From Saccharopolyspora soli (GTDB lineage: Bacteria > Actinomycetota > Actinomycetes > Mycobacteriales > Pseudonocardiaceae), in assembly GCF_022678645.1 (NCBI RefSeq), contig NZ_JALBWV010000006.1, positions 124,001 to 188,000 on the forward strand: a stretch of DNA of 64,000 nt. The letters are read 5' to 3'. The notes beneath the pieces were generated by a model, which did not search any database, was not told the origin of the DNA, and was given only the letters and a program-made list of their open reading frames with translations. The translations under genes were made by a program, and so were the position numbers. Position 1 is the first letter of the stretch. Each line of letters begins with the position of its first letter. This document shows, one piece after another, positions 43,023-55,225 of the stretch.

Positions 43023-45125
43023 GTGGCACGCGACGTGCTGACTGACCTGACCAAGGTCCGAAACATCGGCATCATGGCCCACATCGATGCGGGCAAGACC
43101 ACCACGACCGAGCGGATCCTCTTCTACACGGGGATCACGTACAAGATCGGCGAGGTGCACGACGGCGCCGCGACGATGGACTGGATGGAAGAGGAGCAGA
43201 AGCGGGGTATCACCATTACCTCGGCTGCTACCACGACCTTCTGGGGCGACACCCAGATCAACATCATCGACACCCCTGGCCACGTCGACTTCACGGTCGA
43301 GGTGGAGCGGTCGCTGCGCGTCCTGGACGGCGCGGTCGCGGTGTTCGACGGCAAGGAAGGTGTCGAACCGCAGTCCGAGCAGGTCTGGCGGCAGGCGGAC
43401 AAGTACGACGTGCCGCGCATCTGCTTCGTCAACAAGATGGACAAGCTGGGCGCGGACTTCTACTACACGGTCCGGACGATCGAGGAACGCCTCAACGCCC
43501 GGCCGCTGGTGCTGCAGCTGCCGATCGGTTCCGAGTCCGACTTCCAGGGTGTCGTCGACTTGGTCCGGATGAAGGCGCTGACCTGGCGCGGTGAGGTCAA
43601 GAAGGGCGAGGACTACGAGGTCGAGGACATCCCGGCCGATCTCGCCGACCGGGCCGCGGAGTACCGCGAGAAGCTGGTCGAAGCGGTCGCGGAATCCGAT
43701 GAAGAGCTGATGGAGGCGTACTTCGGCGGCGAGGAGCTGACCGAAGAGCAGATCAAGGCCGGTGTCCGCAAGCTCACCATCGGCCGCGAGGCATTCCCGG
43801 TGCTGTGCGGCACGGCGTTCAAGAACAAGGGCGTCCAGCCGATGTTGGACGCGGTGGTGGACTACCTGCCGTCGCCGCTGGACGTCCCGCCGGTGCAGGG
43901 CCTGCTGCCCGACGGCGAGACCCCCGCCGAGCGCAAGCCCAGCGTCGACGAGCCGTTCGCCGCGCTGGTCTCGAAGATCTCGGTGCACCCGTTCTTCGGC
44001 AAGCTCACCTACCTCCGGGTCTACTCCGGCAAGGTGGCCGCGGGCACCCAGGTCATCAACTCGACCAAGGAGCGCAAGGAGCGCATCGGGAAGATGTTCC
44101 AGATGCACTCCAACAAGGAGAACCCGGTCGACGAGATCCAGGCGGGCCACATCTACGCGGTGATCGGCCTGAAGGACACCACGACCGGTGACACCCTGTG
44201 CGACCCGGCGAACCCGATCGTGCTGGAGTCGATGACCTTCCCGGAGCCGGTCATCGAGGTGGCCATCGAGCCCAAGACGAAGGCCGACCAGGAGAAGCTG
44301 TCCACGGCCATCCAGAAGCTCGCCGAAGAGGACCCGACCTTCAAGGTCCACCTCGACGACGAGACCGGGCAGACCATCATCGGCGGCATGGGCGAGCTGC
44401 ACCTCGAAGTGCTGGTCAACCGGATGAAGAGCGACTTCAAGGTCGAGGCGAACATCGGTAAGCCGCAGGTGGCCTACCGCGAGACGATTCGCCGCACGAT
44501 CGACAAGTACGAGTACACGCACAAGAAGCAGACCGGTGGTTCCGGTCAGTTCGCGCGCGTGATCATCGGGCTTGCACCGATCGAGCAGACGTCCGACAGC
44601 GCTACCTACGAGTTCGAGAACAAGGTCACCGGTGGGCGAATCCCGCGGGAGTACATCCCGTCGGTGGACCAGGGCGCGCAGGACGCCATGCAGTACGGCG
44701 TGCTGGCCGGTTATCCGCTGGTCGGCGTGAAGGTGACCTTGCTCGACGGCCAGTACCACGAGGTCGACTCCTCGGAAATGGCCTTCAAGGTCGCGGGTTC
44801 GATGGCGCTCAAGGAAGCCGCCGCCAAGGCGTCTCCGGTGCTGCTCGAACCGTTGATGGCGGTCGAGGTGACCACGCCCGAGGACTACATGGGCGATGTC
44901 ATCGGCGACCTGAACTCCCGCCGTGGCCAGATCCAGGCCATGGAGGAGCGCAGCGGTACCCGCGTCGTCAAGGCTCTCGTGCCGCTGTCGGAGATGTTCG
45001 GGTATGTCGGCGACCTGCGGTCCAAGACCCAGGGTCGAGCCAACTACTCGATGGTGTTCGACTCCTACGCCGAGGTTCCGGCGAACGTGGCTAAGGAGAT
45101 CATCGCCAAGGCAACGGGCGAGTGA
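43023..45125 (+). CDS. fusA: Translation elongation factor G
   Basis: This 700-residue protein is EF-G, the GTPase that drives translocation. It has the P-loop [12 protein letters not shown], the switch [10 protein letters not shown] and the NKMD motif in domain I, with domains II-V following in the usual order. GTG 43023 is preceded by GGGGAAG. The 98-base leader contains two direct CTTGCACCTG repeats (42969-42978 and 42988-42997) and an inverted GACAG/CTGTC around the first. Confidence 0.99.
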   Translation: MARDVLTDLTKVRNIGIMAHIDAGKTTTTERILFYTGITYKIGEVHDGAATMDWMEEEQKRGITITSAATTTFWGDTQINIIDTPGHVDFTVEVERSLRVLDGAVAVFDGKEGVEPQSEQVWRQADKYDVPRICFVNKMDKLGADFYYTVRTIEERLNARPLVLQLPIGSESDFQGVVDLVRMKALTWRGEVKKGEDYEVEDIPADLADRAAEYREKLVEAVAESDEELMEAYFGGEELTEEQIKAGVRKLTIGREAFPVLCGTAFKNKGVQPMLDAVVDYLPSPLDVPPVQGLLPDGETPAERKPSVDEPFAALVSKISVHPFFGKLTYLRVYSGKVAAGTQVINSTKERKERIGKMFQMHSNKENPVDEIQAGHIYAVIGLKDTTTGDTLCDPANPIVLESMTFPEPVIEVAIEPKTKADQEKLSTAIQKLAEEDPTFKVHLDDETGQTIIGGMGELHLEVLVNRMKSDFKVEANIGKPQVAYRETIRRTIDKYEYTHKKQTGGSGQFARVIIGLAPIEQTSDSATYEFENKVTGGRIPREYIPSVDQGAQDAMQYGVLAGYPLVGVKVTLLDGQYHEVDSSEMAFKVAGSMALKEAAAKASPVLLEPLMAVEVTTPEDYMGDVIGDLNSRRGQIQAMEERSGTRVVKALVPLSEMFGYVGDLRSKTQGRANYSMVFDSYAEVPANVAKEIIAKATGE

Positions 45126-45130
45126 CCCCT

Positions 45131-45202
45131 GCTCGGTCGCGGGTTGGTCCGGGACCGAGCACGAGGCAACGCCTCGCGAAGGCGACCGGGGAGCAATCCC
45201 CT
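45131..45202 (+). repeat. Run of three short hairpins in the fusA-tuf spacer
   Basis: Three consecutive inverted repeats occupy the start of the 218-base spacer. GCTCGGTC (45131-45138) pairs with GACCGAGC (45153-45160), CGAGGC (45162-45167) with GCCTCG (45171-45176), and GGGGA (from 45188) with TCCCC (to 45201). They could be attenuation or RNA-processing structures ahead of tuf. A GC-rich region follows to the tuf start. Confidence 0.5.
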
Positions 45203-45343
45203 CCAGTTCGGCGGCGGACGGGCCGCCCCCGCCAGGGCAGTGCCCTTTCGGGACCGGGGCCCGCTCGTCACCTACCCGACAGGACTCCGCCTGGCACAAC
45301 AAGTCGTACGGCGGAAAGTTAACAAGTCCAGGAGGACAATCCA

Positions 45344-46537
<1,194 letters not shown>

Positions 46538-46543
46538 CGCGGC

Positions 46544-46578
46544 GAGGGCCTGTCCCTGCCTCGCGGGGACGGGCCCTC
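46544..46578 (+). terminator. Terminator of tuf
   Basis: GAGGGCCTGTCCC (46544-46556) pairs with 46566-46578 with one mismatch around a nine-base loop and is followed by TTCGCTTT. It starts just after the tuf stop. Confidence 0.8.
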
Positions 46579-46866
46579 TTCGCTTTCCGCTGACCCAGGT
46601 CGCGGAAAGTGACCCCCGATTTGGGGTGGCATAGGTGGTATGTCATCCTGTATGGGTTGCTCGTTCAGGGCGGCCGGAATTCGAGAACGTTCGAAGTTCC
46701 GGCCGCCTTGCTACGAGGGCCTCGCGCCCTTGTTCCAGTTCGCCGAGAGTCATTCGGTGCTGAAGCCGCCGGATCCCGGTAGGCGGACTGAGCAGGGCAC
46801 AAGAAGGTGTACGGGCCGCAAGGCCCATCCCGTCGGCGACGTTCGAGGGGACCGGTATGCGGTAGC

Positions 46867-46884
46867 CGGGCGACACGCCCGACC
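46867..46884 (+). promoter_or_regulatory. Leader hairpin motif shared with rpsL
   Basis: CGGGCGACACGCCCGACC is identical to 41935-41952. The element is about 175 bases before rpsJ (in rpsL it is about 130 bases before). A CCTGA-ACAGG-type sequence follows within 50 bases in both leaders. Confidence 0.7.
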
Positions 46885-47058
46885 GCGGGTACCGGGCACC
46901 AGATACCTGAACAGGGGCGGACTGAGAGCTGTGGCGGCTCCCGGGATCGGGGACGACACCAGGCTGAGGCCGCGTGGGGCACCACCGCCCGCGAGGGTGC
47001 GGTGCGCCCGCACCCAAGACGAAACCGCGGCACGAGACTAGAGGAACGGCAAGCCACT

Positions 47059-47364
47059 ATGGCGGGACAGAAGATCCGCATCCGGCTCAAAGCCTACGAC
47101 CACGAGGCGATCGACGCGTCCGCACGCAAGATCGTCGAGACCGTGACGCGCACCGGCGCTCGGGTCGTTGGGCCTGTGCCGCTGCCCACGGAGAAGAACG
47201 TCTACTGCGTCATCCGCTCCCCGCACAAGTACAAGGACTCGCGGGAGCACTTCGAGATGCGGACGCACAAGCGGCTCATCGACATCCTCGAACCGACGCC
47301 GAAGACGGTCGACGCGTTGATGCGCATCGACCTGCCGGCCAGCGTCGACGTGAACATCCAGTAG
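47059..47364 (+). CDS. rpsJ: 30S ribosomal protein S10
   Basis: This 101-residue protein is S10, of normal length, with [15 protein letters not shown] at the start and THKRLIDI towards the end. ATG 47059 is chosen by homology; the in-frame upstream region is non-coding. It is the first gene of the S10 operon. S10 also acts in NusB-dependent antitermination. Confidence 0.99.
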   Translation: MAGQKIRIRLKAYDHEAIDASARKIVETVTRTGARVVGPVPLPTEKNVYCVIRSPHKYKDSREHFEMRTHKRLIDILEPTPKTVDALMRIDLPASVDVNIQ

Positions 47365-47399
47365 GCACGGCGACGAAGTAGCTGGAGAGAACGAGACCC

Positions 47400-48050
47400 A
47401 TGTCTGACAGGCAGATCAAGGGGATTCTGGGCACCAAGCTCGGCATGACCCAGGTCTTCGACGACCAGAACCGGGTGGTCCCGGTGACGGTCGTGCAGGC
47501 CGGGCCGAACGTGGTCACCCAGATTCGGACCCCCGAAAAGGACGGCTACTCGGCCGTGCAGCTGGCGTTCGGCGCCATCGACCCGCGCAAGGTGAACAAG
47601 CCGCGCGGCGGCCACTTCGCCAAGGCCGGTGTCACGCCGCGCCGCCACGTCGTGGAGCTGCGCACCGCGGATGCCGGTGAGTACGAGGTGGGCCAGGAGG
47701 TCGGCGCGGACGTCTTCGAGGCGGGCGCGGTGGTCGACGTGGTCGGCACCAGCAAAGGCAAGGGCTTCGCGGGCACCATCAAGCGGCACGGTTTCCGCAG
47801 CCAGGGCGCCAGCCACGGTACCCAGGCCGTGCACCGCAAGCCGGGTTCCATCGGCGGCTGCGCCACCCCAGGTCGGGTGTTCAAGGGCATGCGGATGGCC
47901 GGGCGGATGGGCTCGGACCGCGTGACCACCCAGAACCTGAAGGTCCACAAGGTGGAGGCGGAGTCCGGCCTGCTGCTGATCAAGGGCGCCGTGCCCGGCC
48001 CGAAGGGCGGCCTGGTGCTGGTCAAGAGCCCAGCGAAGGGTGGTGCGTGA
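47400..48050 (+). CDS. rplC: 50S ribosomal protein L3
   Basis: This 216-residue protein is L3, with [13 protein letters not shown] at the start and the HGSQGA-like [13 protein letters not shown] loop that reaches the peptidyl-transferase centre. It has a GGAG site before ATG 47400. Its stop overlaps the rplD start. Confidence 0.99.
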   Translation: MSDRQIKGILGTKLGMTQVFDDQNRVVPVTVVQAGPNVVTQIRTPEKDGYSAVQLAFGAIDPRKVNKPRGGHFAKAGVTPRRHVVELRTADAGEYEVGQEVGADVFEAGAVVDVVGTSKGKGFAGTIKRHGFRSQGASHGTQAVHRKPGSIGGCATPGRVFKGMRMAGRMGSDRVTTQNLKVHKVEAESGLLLIKGAVPGPKGGLVLVKSPAKGGA

Positions 48051-48733
48051 TGAGCCTGACGCTCGACGTCCGTACCCCGGACGGCAAGACCGACGGCACC
48101 GTCGAACTGCCCGCCGAGATCTTCGACGCGCAGGCGAACGTGGCGCTGATGCACCAGGTCGTGGTGGCCCAGTTGGCCGCCGCGCGCCAGGGCACCCACG
48201 CCACCAAGACGCGCGGCATGGTCTCCGGCGGCGGCAAGAAGCCGTACCGGCAGAAGGGCACCGGCAACGCCCGGCAGGGCTCGATCCGGGCCCCGCAGTT
48301 CACCGGTGGTGGCACCGTGCACGGGCCGCAGCCGCGGGACTACTCGCAGCGGACCCCGAAGAAGATGAAGGTCGCCGCGCTGCGCGGGGCCCTCTCCGAC
48401 CGGGTTCGCGCCGGTCAGCTGCACGTGGTCACCGGCGTGGTCGGCGGCGAGAAGCCGTCCACCAAGCAGGCCAAGACCGCGCTGCGCAACTGGACCGAGG
48501 CAAAGAAGGTTCTGGTGGTGCTCAACCGCAACGAGGAGGAGAACTCCTGGCTGAGCCTGCGGAACCTGCAGAACGTGCACCTGATCGACCCGGGCCAGCT
48601 GAACACCTACGACGTGCTCAACAGCGATGACGTGGTGTTCACCAAGGCCGCGTTCGAGCGTTTCGTCGCAGGACCGGTCAAGGGCCGGTCGGTCAAGGCC
48701 GCCGCGTCTTCCGCAGAGGAGGCAGAGCAGTGA
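48050..48733 (+). CDS. rplD: 50S ribosomal protein L4
   Basis: This 227-residue protein is L4, with the extended loop ([20 protein letters not shown]) that lines the exit tunnel and is a site of macrolide resistance mutations in other bacteria. ATG 48050 overlaps the rplC stop (TGATG); GTG 48047 is an alternative. The loop looks unaltered. Confidence 0.98.
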   Translation: MSLTLDVRTPDGKTDGTVELPAEIFDAQANVALMHQVVVAQLAAARQGTHATKTRGMVSGGGKKPYRQKGTGNARQGSIRAPQFTGGGTVHGPQPRDYSQRTPKKMKVAALRGALSDRVRAGQLHVVTGVVGGEKPSTKQAKTALRNWTEAKKVLVVLNRNEEENSWLSLRNLQNVHLIDPGQLNTYDVLNSDDVVFTKAAFERFVAGPVKGRSVKAAASSAEEAEQ

Positions 48734-49029
48734 GCGCCGACCCCCGAGACATCATCCTTGCGCCGGTGATCTCCGAGAAGAGCTACGGGCTGCTGGAACA
48801 GGGCCAGTACACCTTCCTGGTGGACCCGCGCTCCAACAAGACCGCGATCAAGATCGCGATCGAGAAGATCTTCGACGTCAAGGTGACCAGCGTCAACACG
48901 ATCAACCGCCAGGGCAAGCGCAAGCGGTCCCGCACCGGGTACGGCAAGCGCAAGAACACGAAGCGGGCGATCGTCACCCTGTCGCCGGAGAGCAAGCCGA
49001 TCGAGATCTTCGGTGGACCGGCCGCCTGA
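48730..49029 (+). CDS. rplW: 50S ribosomal protein L23
   Basis: This 99-residue protein is L23, located at the tunnel exit where it docks trigger factor and SRP. GTG 48730 overlaps the rplD stop. Conserved PVISEKSY and DVKVTSVNT motifs are visible. Confidence 0.98.
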   Translation: MSADPRDIILAPVISEKSYGLLEQGQYTFLVDPRSNKTAIKIAIEKIFDVKVTSVNTINRQGKRKRSRTGYGKRKNTKRAIVTLSPESKPIEIFGGPAA

Positions 49030-49060
49030 CGGTGCTGATTAGGACGAGGTTGCGTTAACA

Positions 49061-49894
49061 ATGGGCATTCGCAAGTACAAGCCGACGACGCCGGGCCGTC
49101 GCGGCGCGAGCGTGTCCGACTTCGCCGAGATCACCCGGACGGAGCCGGAGAAGTCGTTGGTGCGCCCGCTGAACAAGAAAGCGGGCCGCAACGCTCAGGG
49201 CAAGATCACCACGCGGCACAAGGGTGGCGGTCACAAGCGGGCGTACCGCGTGATCGACTTCCGCCGCAATGACAAGGACGGTGTGCCGGCCAAGGTCGCG
49301 CACATCGAGTACGACCCGAACCGCAGTGCTCGGATCGCGCTCCTGCACTACGCCGACGGCGAGAAGCGCTACATCATCGCGCCGAACAACGTGAAGCAGG
49401 GCGACCCGATCGAGAGCGGTGCGCGTGCGGACATCAAGCCGGGCAACAACCTGCCGCTGCGCAACATCCCGACCGGCACCGTGATCCACGCGATCGAGCT
49501 CCGCCCCGGTGGCGGCGCCAAGATCGCGCGGTCGGCCGGTGCTCGGGTCCAGCTGGTGGCCAAGGACGGCCCGTACGCCCAGCTGCGGATGCCCTCGGGC
49601 GAAATCCGCAACGTGGACGCGCGGTGCCGGGCCACCGTCGGCGAGGTCGGCAACGCCGAGCACGCCAACATCAACTGGGGCAAGGCGGGCCGCATGCGGT
49701 GGAAGGGCAAGCGCCCGACCGTCCGCGGTGTCGTGATGAACCCGGTGGACCACCCGCACGGTGGTGGTGAGGGCAAGACCTCGGGTGGTCGTCACCCGGT
49801 CAACCCGAAGGGCAAGCCGGAGGGGCGCACCCGCCTCCGCAAGCCCAGTGACAAGCTCATCGTCCGCCGTCGTCGCACCGGCAAGAAGCGCTGA
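49061..49894 (+). CDS. rplB: 50S ribosomal protein L2
   Basis: This 277-residue protein is L2, needed for subunit association and peptidyl transfer. KPTTPGRRG at the start and the C-terminal [15 protein letters not shown] with the conserved His are present. It is 31 bases after rplW. Confidence 0.99.
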   Translation: MGIRKYKPTTPGRRGASVSDFAEITRTEPEKSLVRPLNKKAGRNAQGKITTRHKGGGHKRAYRVIDFRRNDKDGVPAKVAHIEYDPNRSARIALLHYADGEKRYIIAPNNVKQGDPIESGARADIKPGNNLPLRNIPTGTVIHAIELRPGGGAKIARSAGARVQLVAKDGPYAQLRMPSGEIRNVDARCRATVGEVGNAEHANINWGKAGRMRWKGKRPTVRGVVMNPVDHPHGGGEGKTSGGRHPVNPKGKPEGRTRLRKPSDKLIVRRRRTGKKR

Positions 49895-49912
49895 GCAGGG
49901 AGGTAAGCAAAC

Positions 49913-50194
49913 ATGCCACGCAGCCTGAAGAAGGGCCCGTTCGTGGACGACCACCTGCTCAAGAAGGTGGACGCGCTCAACGAGTCGGGCAAGAAGACCG
50001 TGATCAAGACCTGGTCCCGTCGGTCCACGATCATTCCGGACATGCTGGGCCACACCTTCGCGGTGCACGACGGCCGCAAGCACGTCCCGGTGTTCGTCAC
50101 CGAGTCGATGGTCGGGCACAAGCTGGGCGAATTCGCCCCGACCCGCACCTTCAAGGGCCACGTCAAGGAAGACCGGAAGTCGCGCCGCCGCTGA
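49913..50194 (+). CDS. rpsS: 30S ribosomal protein S19
   Basis: This 93-residue protein is S19, with [15 protein letters not shown] and the C-terminal EFAPTRTF. It has a GGGAGG site before ATG 49913. It sits in the usual L2-S19-L22 order. Confidence 0.99.
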   Translation: MPRSLKKGPFVDDHLLKKVDALNESGKKTVIKTWSRRSTIIPDMLGHTFAVHDGRKHVPVFVTESMVGHKLGEFAPTRTFKGHVKEDRKSRRR

Positions 50195-50236
50195 GCGGGT
50201 CTGTGACACGAACGAGTAAGAGCAAGGGGTAGCAGG

Positions 50237-50659
50237 ATGACAGCCCGTTCCGACGACACTGCCGCGGAGGAAACCCCGCGTGCAGTGGCGCGGGCCCGGT
50301 TCGTCCGCGTGTCGCCGATGAAGGCGCGCCGCGTGGTCGAGCTCATCAAGGGCCGGAGTGCCAGCGATGCCCTGGCCGTGCTCCAGTTCGCGCCGCAGAC
50401 CGCCAGCGGTCCGGTGTCGAAGGTGCTCGCCAGTGCGATCGCCAACGCGGAGAACAACCTTTCCCTCGATCCCGAGACGCTGTGGGTGCACCACGCGTAC
50501 GTGGACGAGGGTCCGACGTTGAAGCGGTTCCGGCCGCGCGCGCAGGGCCGTGCGTACCGGATCCGCAAGCGGACCAGCCACATCACCGTCGAGGTCGAGT
50601 CCCGGCCGAAGGCGGCGGCCAGCAAGTCCCGAAAGAGCCAGAAGGGAAGTGCCCGGTAG
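50237..50659 (+). CDS. rplV: 50S ribosomal protein L22
   Basis: This 140-residue protein is L22. The core ([20 protein letters not shown] through [16 protein letters not shown]) is conserved; the N-terminus and a Lys/Ser-rich C-terminus extend it slightly. Its beta-hairpin lines the exit tunnel. Its stop overlaps the rpsC start (TAGTG). Confidence 0.99.
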   Translation: MTARSDDTAAEETPRAVARARFVRVSPMKARRVVELIKGRSASDALAVLQFAPQTASGPVSKVLASAIANAENNLSLDPETLWVHHAYVDEGPTLKRFRPRAQGRAYRIRKRTSHITVEVESRPKAAASKSRKSQKGSAR

Positions 50660-51498
50660 TGGGTCAGAAGATCAACCCGCACGGCTTCCGACTCGGCATC
50701 ACCACGGACTGGAAGTCTCGCTGGTACGCCGACAAGCAGTATTCGGAGTACGTCGCGGAGGACGTCAAGATCCGCCGACAGCTCTCTCGCGGGATGGAGC
50801 GCGCGGGTATCTCCAAGGTGGAGATCGAGCGCACCCGCGAGCGGGTTCGGGTGGACATCCACACCGCTCGGCCGGGCATCGTCATCGGCCGTCGCGGTGC
50901 CGAGGCGGACCGGATTCGCGGTTCGCTGGAGAAGCTGACCGGCAAGCAGGTTCAGCTCAACATCCTTGAGGTCAAGAACCCCGAGGCGGACGCCCAGCTG
51001 GTCGCGCAGGGCGTGGCCGAGCAGCTGTCCAACCGCGTGTCCTTCCGGCGCGCGATGCGCAAGGCCATCCAGTCGGCCATGCGTTCGCCGCAGGTCAAGG
51101 GCATCCGGGTGCAGTGCTCGGGTCGCCTGGGCGGTGCCGAGATGTCCCGCTCGGAGTTCTACCGCGAGGGTCGGGTTCCGCTGCACACGCTGCGCGCGGA
51201 CATCGACTACGGCTTCTTCGAGGCCCGCACCACGTTCGGCCGCATCGGCGTCAAGGTGTGGATCTACAAGGGCGAGCTGGTCGGTGGCCTGAAGCAGAAG
51301 CAGCAGGAGTCCGAGGTTCGTCCGCCGCGCGGCGGCGGTGAGCGCGGTGAGCGCGGTGGCCGATCGGAGCGCGGTGGCCGTCGCCGGGGTGCCGGTGGCG
51401 CGGACCGCGGTGCAGCGGAGAAGCCCGAGAAGGCCGCCAAGGCCGCGGAGGGCGAGCAGCCGCAGGCCGCTGCGACCGAAGAGAAGACGGAGGGCTGA
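50659..51498 (+). CDS. rpsC: 30S ribosomal protein S3
   Basis: This 279-residue protein is S3, with the KH domain ([15 protein letters not shown]) and the C-terminal S3 domain ([14 protein letters not shown]). GTG 50659 overlaps rplV. The last 60 residues are a Gly/Arg- then Ala/Glu-rich tail, as in other actinobacteria. Confidence 0.99.
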   Translation: MGQKINPHGFRLGITTDWKSRWYADKQYSEYVAEDVKIRRQLSRGMERAGISKVEIERTRERVRVDIHTARPGIVIGRRGAEADRIRGSLEKLTGKQVQLNILEVKNPEADAQLVAQGVAEQLSNRVSFRRAMRKAIQSAMRSPQVKGIRVQCSGRLGGAEMSRSEFYREGRVPLHTLRADIDYGFFEARTTFGRIGVKVWIYKGELVGGLKQKQQESEVRPPRGGGERGERGGRSERGGRRRGAGGADRGAAEKPEKAAKAAEGEQPQAAATEEKTEG

Positions 51499-51501
51499 GA
51501 C

Positions 51502-51921
51502 GTGCTCGTCCCACGCAGGGTGAAGTGGCGCAAGAGCCACGCGCCGAAGCGCAAGGGATTCGCCAAGGGTGGCACCCGGATCAACTTCGGCGAGTACGGC
51601 ATTCAGGCGGTCGAGCACGGCTACGTGACCAACCGGCAGATCGAGTCGGCCCGTATCGCGATCACCCGGCACGTCAAGCGTGGCGGCAAGGTGTGGATCA
51701 ACATCTTCCCGGACCGCCCGCTGACCAAGAAGCCAGCCGAAACCCGGCAGGGTTCCGGTAAGGGTTCGCCGGAGTCCTGGGTCGCCAACGTCAAGCCCGG
51801 ACGCATCATGTTCGAGCTGACCTTCCCGAACGAGAAGACGGCGATCGAAGCGCTGACCCGTGCGGCGCACAAGCTCCCGATGAAGTGCAAGATCGTGTCC
51901 CGCGAGGGTGGTGACTTCTGA
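51502..51921 (+). CDS. rplP: 50S ribosomal protein L16
   Basis: This 139-residue protein is L16, which helps form the A-site tRNA pocket. [19 protein letters not shown] and ETRQGSGKG are typical. The start is GTG 51502, three bases after rpsC, and its stop overlaps rpmC. Confidence 0.99.
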   Translation: MLVPRRVKWRKSHAPKRKGFAKGGTRINFGEYGIQAVEHGYVTNRQIESARIAITRHVKRGGKVWINIFPDRPLTKKPAETRQGSGKGSPESWVANVKPGRIMFELTFPNEKTAIEALTRAAHKLPMKCKIVSREGGDF

Positions 51922-52163
51922 TGGCAGCGGGTGTCACCGCAGCTGAGCTCCGCGAACTCAACGAGGAGGAGCTCGTCCAGCGGCTGAAGGAAGCGAAGGA
52001 GGAGCTGTTCAACCTCCGCTTCCAGATGGCCACCGGTCAACTGCAGAACAACCGGCGGCTGCGCACGGTTCGGCAGGACATCGCCCGGATCTACACCATC
52101 ATGCGCGAGCGCGAACTGGGCCTGACGGTTTCCCCCGAGGGCGCTGAGGAGGGCGCGGCATGA
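51921..52163 (+). CDS. rpmC: 50S ribosomal protein L29
   Basis: This 80-residue protein is L29, a helical hairpin at the tunnel exit ([33 protein letters not shown]). ATG 51921 overlaps rplP by one base. The C-terminal ten residues are a variable acidic extension. Confidence 0.98.
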   Translation: MAAGVTAAELRELNEEELVQRLKEAKEELFNLRFQMATGQLQNNRRLRTVRQDIARIYTIMRERELGLTVSPEGAEEGAA

Positions 52164-52435
52164 GTGAGAAAGGACAGGGCGTGGAGCGCAACAGCCGCAA
52201 GGTCCGCGAGGGTTACGTCGTCTCGGACAAGATGGACAAGACGATCGTGGTCTCCCTCGAAGACCGCAAGAAGCACGCCCTCTACGGCAAGGTCATGCGG
52301 CAGACCACCAAGGTCAAGGCGCACGACGAGGCCAACACGGCCGGTATCGGCGACCGGGTGCTGCTGATGGAGACTCGACCGCTGTCGGCCACCAAGCGCT
52401 GGCGGCTCGTCGAGGTCCTGGAGAAGGCCAAGTAA
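52160..52435 (+). CDS. rpsQ: 30S ribosomal protein S17
   Basis: This 91-residue protein is S17, an early 16S rRNA-binding protein. [20 protein letters not shown] and the TKVKAHDE region are conserved. Its start overlaps the rpmC stop. A hairpin follows within six bases of the stop. Confidence 0.98.
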   Translation: MSEKGQGVERNSRKVREGYVVSDKMDKTIVVSLEDRKKHALYGKVMRQTTKVKAHDEANTAGIGDRVLLMETRPLSATKRWRLVEVLEKAK

Positions 52436-52440
52436 ATGCG

Positions 52441-52471
52441 CTTGCGCAGGCGGCTCGACCGCTTGCGCAAG
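52441..52471 (+). terminator. Hairpin between rpsQ and rplN
   Basis: Arms 52441-52453 and 52459-52471 pair over 13 bases with one G-T pair around CTCGA. It lies just after the rpsQ stop, at the S10/spc operon boundary. No T-run follows, so it may be an attenuator or RNA-processing site; 52472-52601 also has a weaker inverted repeat. Confidence 0.5.
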
Positions 52472-52601
52472 CCCAGGAACGTGGTGCGCGGACCGGTCGG
52501 TCGGTTCGCGTGCCGGAAGTGACCGCGCGCGTCAGGTCGGAAATTTGGCGTGCCAGAGTGTGCTCGGGCTCGGTCCGAGTACTTAGGGTCAGGAGTCAGA
52601 C

Positions 52602-52970
52602 GTGATCCAGCAGGAGTCGCGACTGCGTGTCGCCGACAACACCGGGGCCAAGGAGATCCTCACGATCCGGGTCCTCGGTGGGTCGGGTCGGCGGTACGCG
52701 AGCCTCGGGGACATCATCGTGGCGACCGTCAAGGAAGCCATCCCCGGAGCCGGTGTCAAGAAGGGCGATGTGGTCAAGGCCGTCATCGTCCGGCAGAAGA
52801 AGGAGAAGCGTCGGGCGGATGGTTCCTACATCCGGTTCGACGAGAACGCCGCGGTGCTGGTCAAGCCCGGTGGCGAGCCGCGGGGCACCCGTATCTTCGG
52901 ACCGGTTGCCCGCGAGTTGCGAGACAAGAAGTTCATGAAGATCATCTCGCTCGCGCCGGAGGTTTTGTGA
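52602..52970 (+). CDS. rplN: 50S ribosomal protein L14
   Basis: This 122-residue protein is L14, at full length ([20 protein letters not shown] through IISLAPEVL). GTG 52602 has an AGGAG site. It opens the spc-type group after a 166-base spacer, which suggests its own promoter or a processing site. Confidence 0.99.
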   Translation: MIQQESRLRVADNTGAKEILTIRVLGGSGRRYASLGDIIVATVKEAIPGAGVKKGDVVKAVIVRQKKEKRRADGSYIRFDENAAVLVKPGGEPRGTRIFGPVARELRDKKFMKIISLAPEVL

Positions 52971-53284
52971 TGAAGATCAAGAAAGGCGACACGGTCGTCG
53001 TCATCTCCGGCAAGGACAAGGGTGCCAAGGGCAAGGTCATCAAGGCCATGCCCAAGGAGCAGCGCGTGCTGGTCGAGGGTGTCAACCGGATCAAGAAGCA
53101 CACCAAGGTCTCCCGGACCGAGCGTGGTGCGCAGTCCGGCGGCATCGTGACCCAGGAAGCGCCGATCCACGTGAGCAACGTGATGGTCGTGGACTCCGAC
53201 GGCAAGCCCACCCGCGTCGGCTACCGCATCGGTGAGGACGGCAAGAAGGTCCGCATCTCTCGTCGGAACGGTAAGGACATCTGA
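52970..53284 (+). CDS. rplX: 50S ribosomal protein L24
   Basis: This 104-residue protein is L24, a KOW-motif assembly initiator ([20 protein letters not shown]). ATG 52970 overlaps the rplN stop; the longer in-frame extension upstream is rejected because it runs through rplN. Confidence 0.98.
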   Translation: MKIKKGDTVVVISGKDKGAKGKVIKAMPKEQRVLVEGVNRIKKHTKVSRTERGAQSGGIVTQEAPIHVSNVMVVDSDGKPTRVGYRIGEDGKKVRISRRNGKDI

Positions 53285-53286
53285 TC

Positions 53287-53850
53287 ATGACCACTGCTGA
53301 GAAGATCGTCCCGCGGTTGAAGACCCGTTACCGCGAGGAGATTCGCCAGGCCCTCGACTCGGAGTTCCACTACGCCAACGTGATGCAGGTGCCGGGCGTG
53401 GTGAAGGTCGTGGTCAACATGGGTGTTGGCGACGCCGCTCGGGACAGCAAGCTGATCGAGGGCGCGGTGCGCGACCTGGCCACCATCACCGGGCAGAAGC
53501 CCGAGGTCCGCCGGGCCCGCAAGTCCATCGCGCAGTTCAAGCTGCGGGAGGGCATGCCGATCGGCGCGCGGGTCACCCTGCGCGGCGACCGGATGTGGGA
53601 ATTCCTCGACCGCTTGGTCACCATCGCGCTGCCGCGCATCCGGGACTTCCGCGGTCTGTCGCCGAAGCAGTTCGACGGCAACGGCAACTACACGTTCGGT
53701 CTCAACGAGCAGTCGATGTTCCACGAGATCAACCCGGACCAGATCGACCGGCCGCGTGGCATGGACATCACCGTCGTCACCACGGCCACCAACGATGCGG
53801 AAGGTCGGGCGCTGCTGCGGCACCTGGGCTTCCCGTTCAAGGAGAACTGA
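53287..53850 (+). CDS. rplE: 50S ribosomal protein L5
   Basis: This 187-residue protein is L5, which binds 5S r[18 protein letters not shown], the [17 protein letters not shown] stretch and [10 protein letters not shown] are conserved. It starts two bases after rplX. Confidence 0.99.
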   Translation: MTTAEKIVPRLKTRYREEIRQALDSEFHYANVMQVPGVVKVVVNMGVGDAARDSKLIEGAVRDLATITGQKPEVRRARKSIAQFKLREGMPIGARVTLRGDRMWEFLDRLVTIALPRIRDFRGLSPKQFDGNGNYTFGLNEQSMFHEINPDQIDRPRGMDITVVTTATNDAEGRALLRHLGFPFKEN

Positions 53851-53853
53851 GCG

Positions 53854-54039
53854 ATGGCCAAGAAGGCGCTGGTTATCAAGGCGGCGCGCAAGCCGAAGTT
53901 CAAGGTTCGCGGCTACACCCGCTGCCAGCGCTGCGGGCGGCCGCGGGCGGTGTTCCGCAAGTTCGGGCTGTGCCGGGTGTGCTTCCGCGAGATGGCGCAC
54001 GCGGGCGAGCTGCCCGGCGTGAGCAAGTCCTCCTGGTGA
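53854..54039 (+). CDS. rpsN: 30S ribosomal protein S14, zinc-binding type
   Basis: This 61-residue protein is the short S14 form with two CxxC pairs (CQRC and CRVC) that bind zinc. Some actinobacteria also have a zinc-free copy under Zur control; this is the ribosomal-operon copy. A 229-base spacer follows. Confidence 0.98.
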   Translation: MAKKALVIKAARKPKFKVRGYTRCQRCGRPRAVFRKFGLCRVCFREMAHAGELPGVSKSSW

Positions 54040-54268
54040 CCTCCCGCCTGCTGGGGTGATGCCGATTACCGGTACCCTCAGCAGGCGTTACCAGGGCTGA
54101 TGCCCGCGCTCCGCGGCGAACGCCGTGCTTGCACGCGAATTGACAAGGGACCTGCCCGTTCGGCAGGCAACCCCGAACTTCGTCCAGGCCAGGGTCCAGA
54201 CGCATCGCCCGATCCGGCGGTGCACGGTCGGGGCCCATCGGAACCAGACGAGAAAGGTTGAGCAGGTC

Positions 54269-54667
54269 ATGACGATGACCGATCCGATCGCAGACATGCT
54301 GACGCGTCTGCGCAACGGGAACTCGGCATACCACGACGAGGTCGTGATGCCGCACTCCAAGCTGAAGGCGAACATCGCCGAGATCCTCAAGCGGGAGGGC
54401 TACGTGTCCGGCTCCCGCATTGAGGAGGGTGAGAAGGGCAGGGAGCTCGTCGTCGAGCTCAAGTACGGCCCGAACCGCGAGCGGAGCATCGCGGGCCTGC
54501 GCCGGGTCTCCAAGCCCGGTCTGCGGGTCTACGCCAAGTCCACGAACCTGCCGAAGGTGCTGGGTGGTCTGGGCGTCGCCATCATCTCGACCTCCGGCGG
54601 TCTGATGACCGACCGGCAGGCCATGAAGAAGGGCGTGGGCGGGGAAGTCCTCGCCTACGTCTGGTAA
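54269..54667 (+). CDS. rpsH: 30S ribosomal protein S8
   Basis: This 132-residue protein is S8 ([18 protein letters not shown] to GEVLAYVW). The ATG at 54269 matches homologues; the region upstream in frame is leader. The leader (54040-54268) contains a TTGACA at 54140-54145 without a clear -10. Confidence 0.98.
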   Translation: MTMTDPIADMLTRLRNGNSAYHDEVVMPHSKLKANIAEILKREGYVSGSRIEEGEKGRELVVELKYGPNRERSIAGLRRVSKPGLRVYAKSTNLPKVLGGLGVAIISTSGGLMTDRQAMKKGVGGEVLAYVW

Positions 54668-54683
54668 GGGAGGAGGAGCGGCA

Positions 54684-55223
54684 ATGTCGCGCATCGGAAA
54701 GCTGCCGATCACCGTCCCCTCCGGCGTCGAGGTGACCATCGACGGCCAGGCGGTGACGGTCAAGGGCCCGAAGGGCACCTTGCAGCACCAGGTCGCCGAG
54801 CCGATCGTCGTCGAGCGGGACGAAGACGGTGCGGTCCTGGTTAAGCGCCCCGACGACGAGCGGGAGAGCCGTTCGTTGCACGGGCTCACCCGGACGCTGG
54901 TGAACAACATGGTGGTCGGCGTCAGCCAGGGCTACCAGAAGGACCTGGAGATCCACGGCGTCGGTTACCGCGTGCTGCAGAAGGGTTCGAACCTGGAGTT
55001 CGCCCTCGGCTACAGCCACCCCATCGTGGTCGAACCGCCGGAAGGCATCCAGTTCGCTGTCGACGGTCCGACCAGGCTGTCGGTCAAGGGCATCGACAAG
55101 CAGCTTGTCGGCGAGATCGCGGCCAGGATCCGCAAGTTGCGCCGCCCCGACCCGTACAAGGGCAAGGGTGTCCGCTACGCAGGTGAGAACATCCGCCGCA
55201 AGGTCGGAAAGACGGGTAAGTGA
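54684..55223 (+). CDS. rplF: 50S ribosomal protein L6
   Basis: This 179-residue protein is L6, from two copies of the same fold. [15 protein letters not shown] and the C-terminal [16 protein letters not shown] motif are present. It has a GGGAGGAGGAG site upstream. Confidence 0.99.
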   Translation: MSRIGKLPITVPSGVEVTIDGQAVTVKGPKGTLQHQVAEPIVVERDEDGAVLVKRPDDERESRSLHGLTRTLVNNMVVGVSQGYQKDLEIHGVGYRVLQKGSNLEFALGYSHPIVVEPPEGIQFAVDGPTRLSVKGIDKQLVGEIAARIRKLRRPDPYKGKGVRYAGENIRRKVGKTGK

Positions 55224-55225
55224 CC

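Larger units (their letters stand above)
46538..47058. other. Intergenic region upstream of the S10 operon
   Basis: This 521-base stretch holds the tuf terminator (46544-46578) and the rpsJ leader, with the shared hairpin motif at 46867-46884. I find no confident -35/-10 pair. Frames beginning at 46807 or 46640 are non-coding by sequence. The rpsJ ribosome-binding site is AGAGGAA near 47041. Confidence 0.65.
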
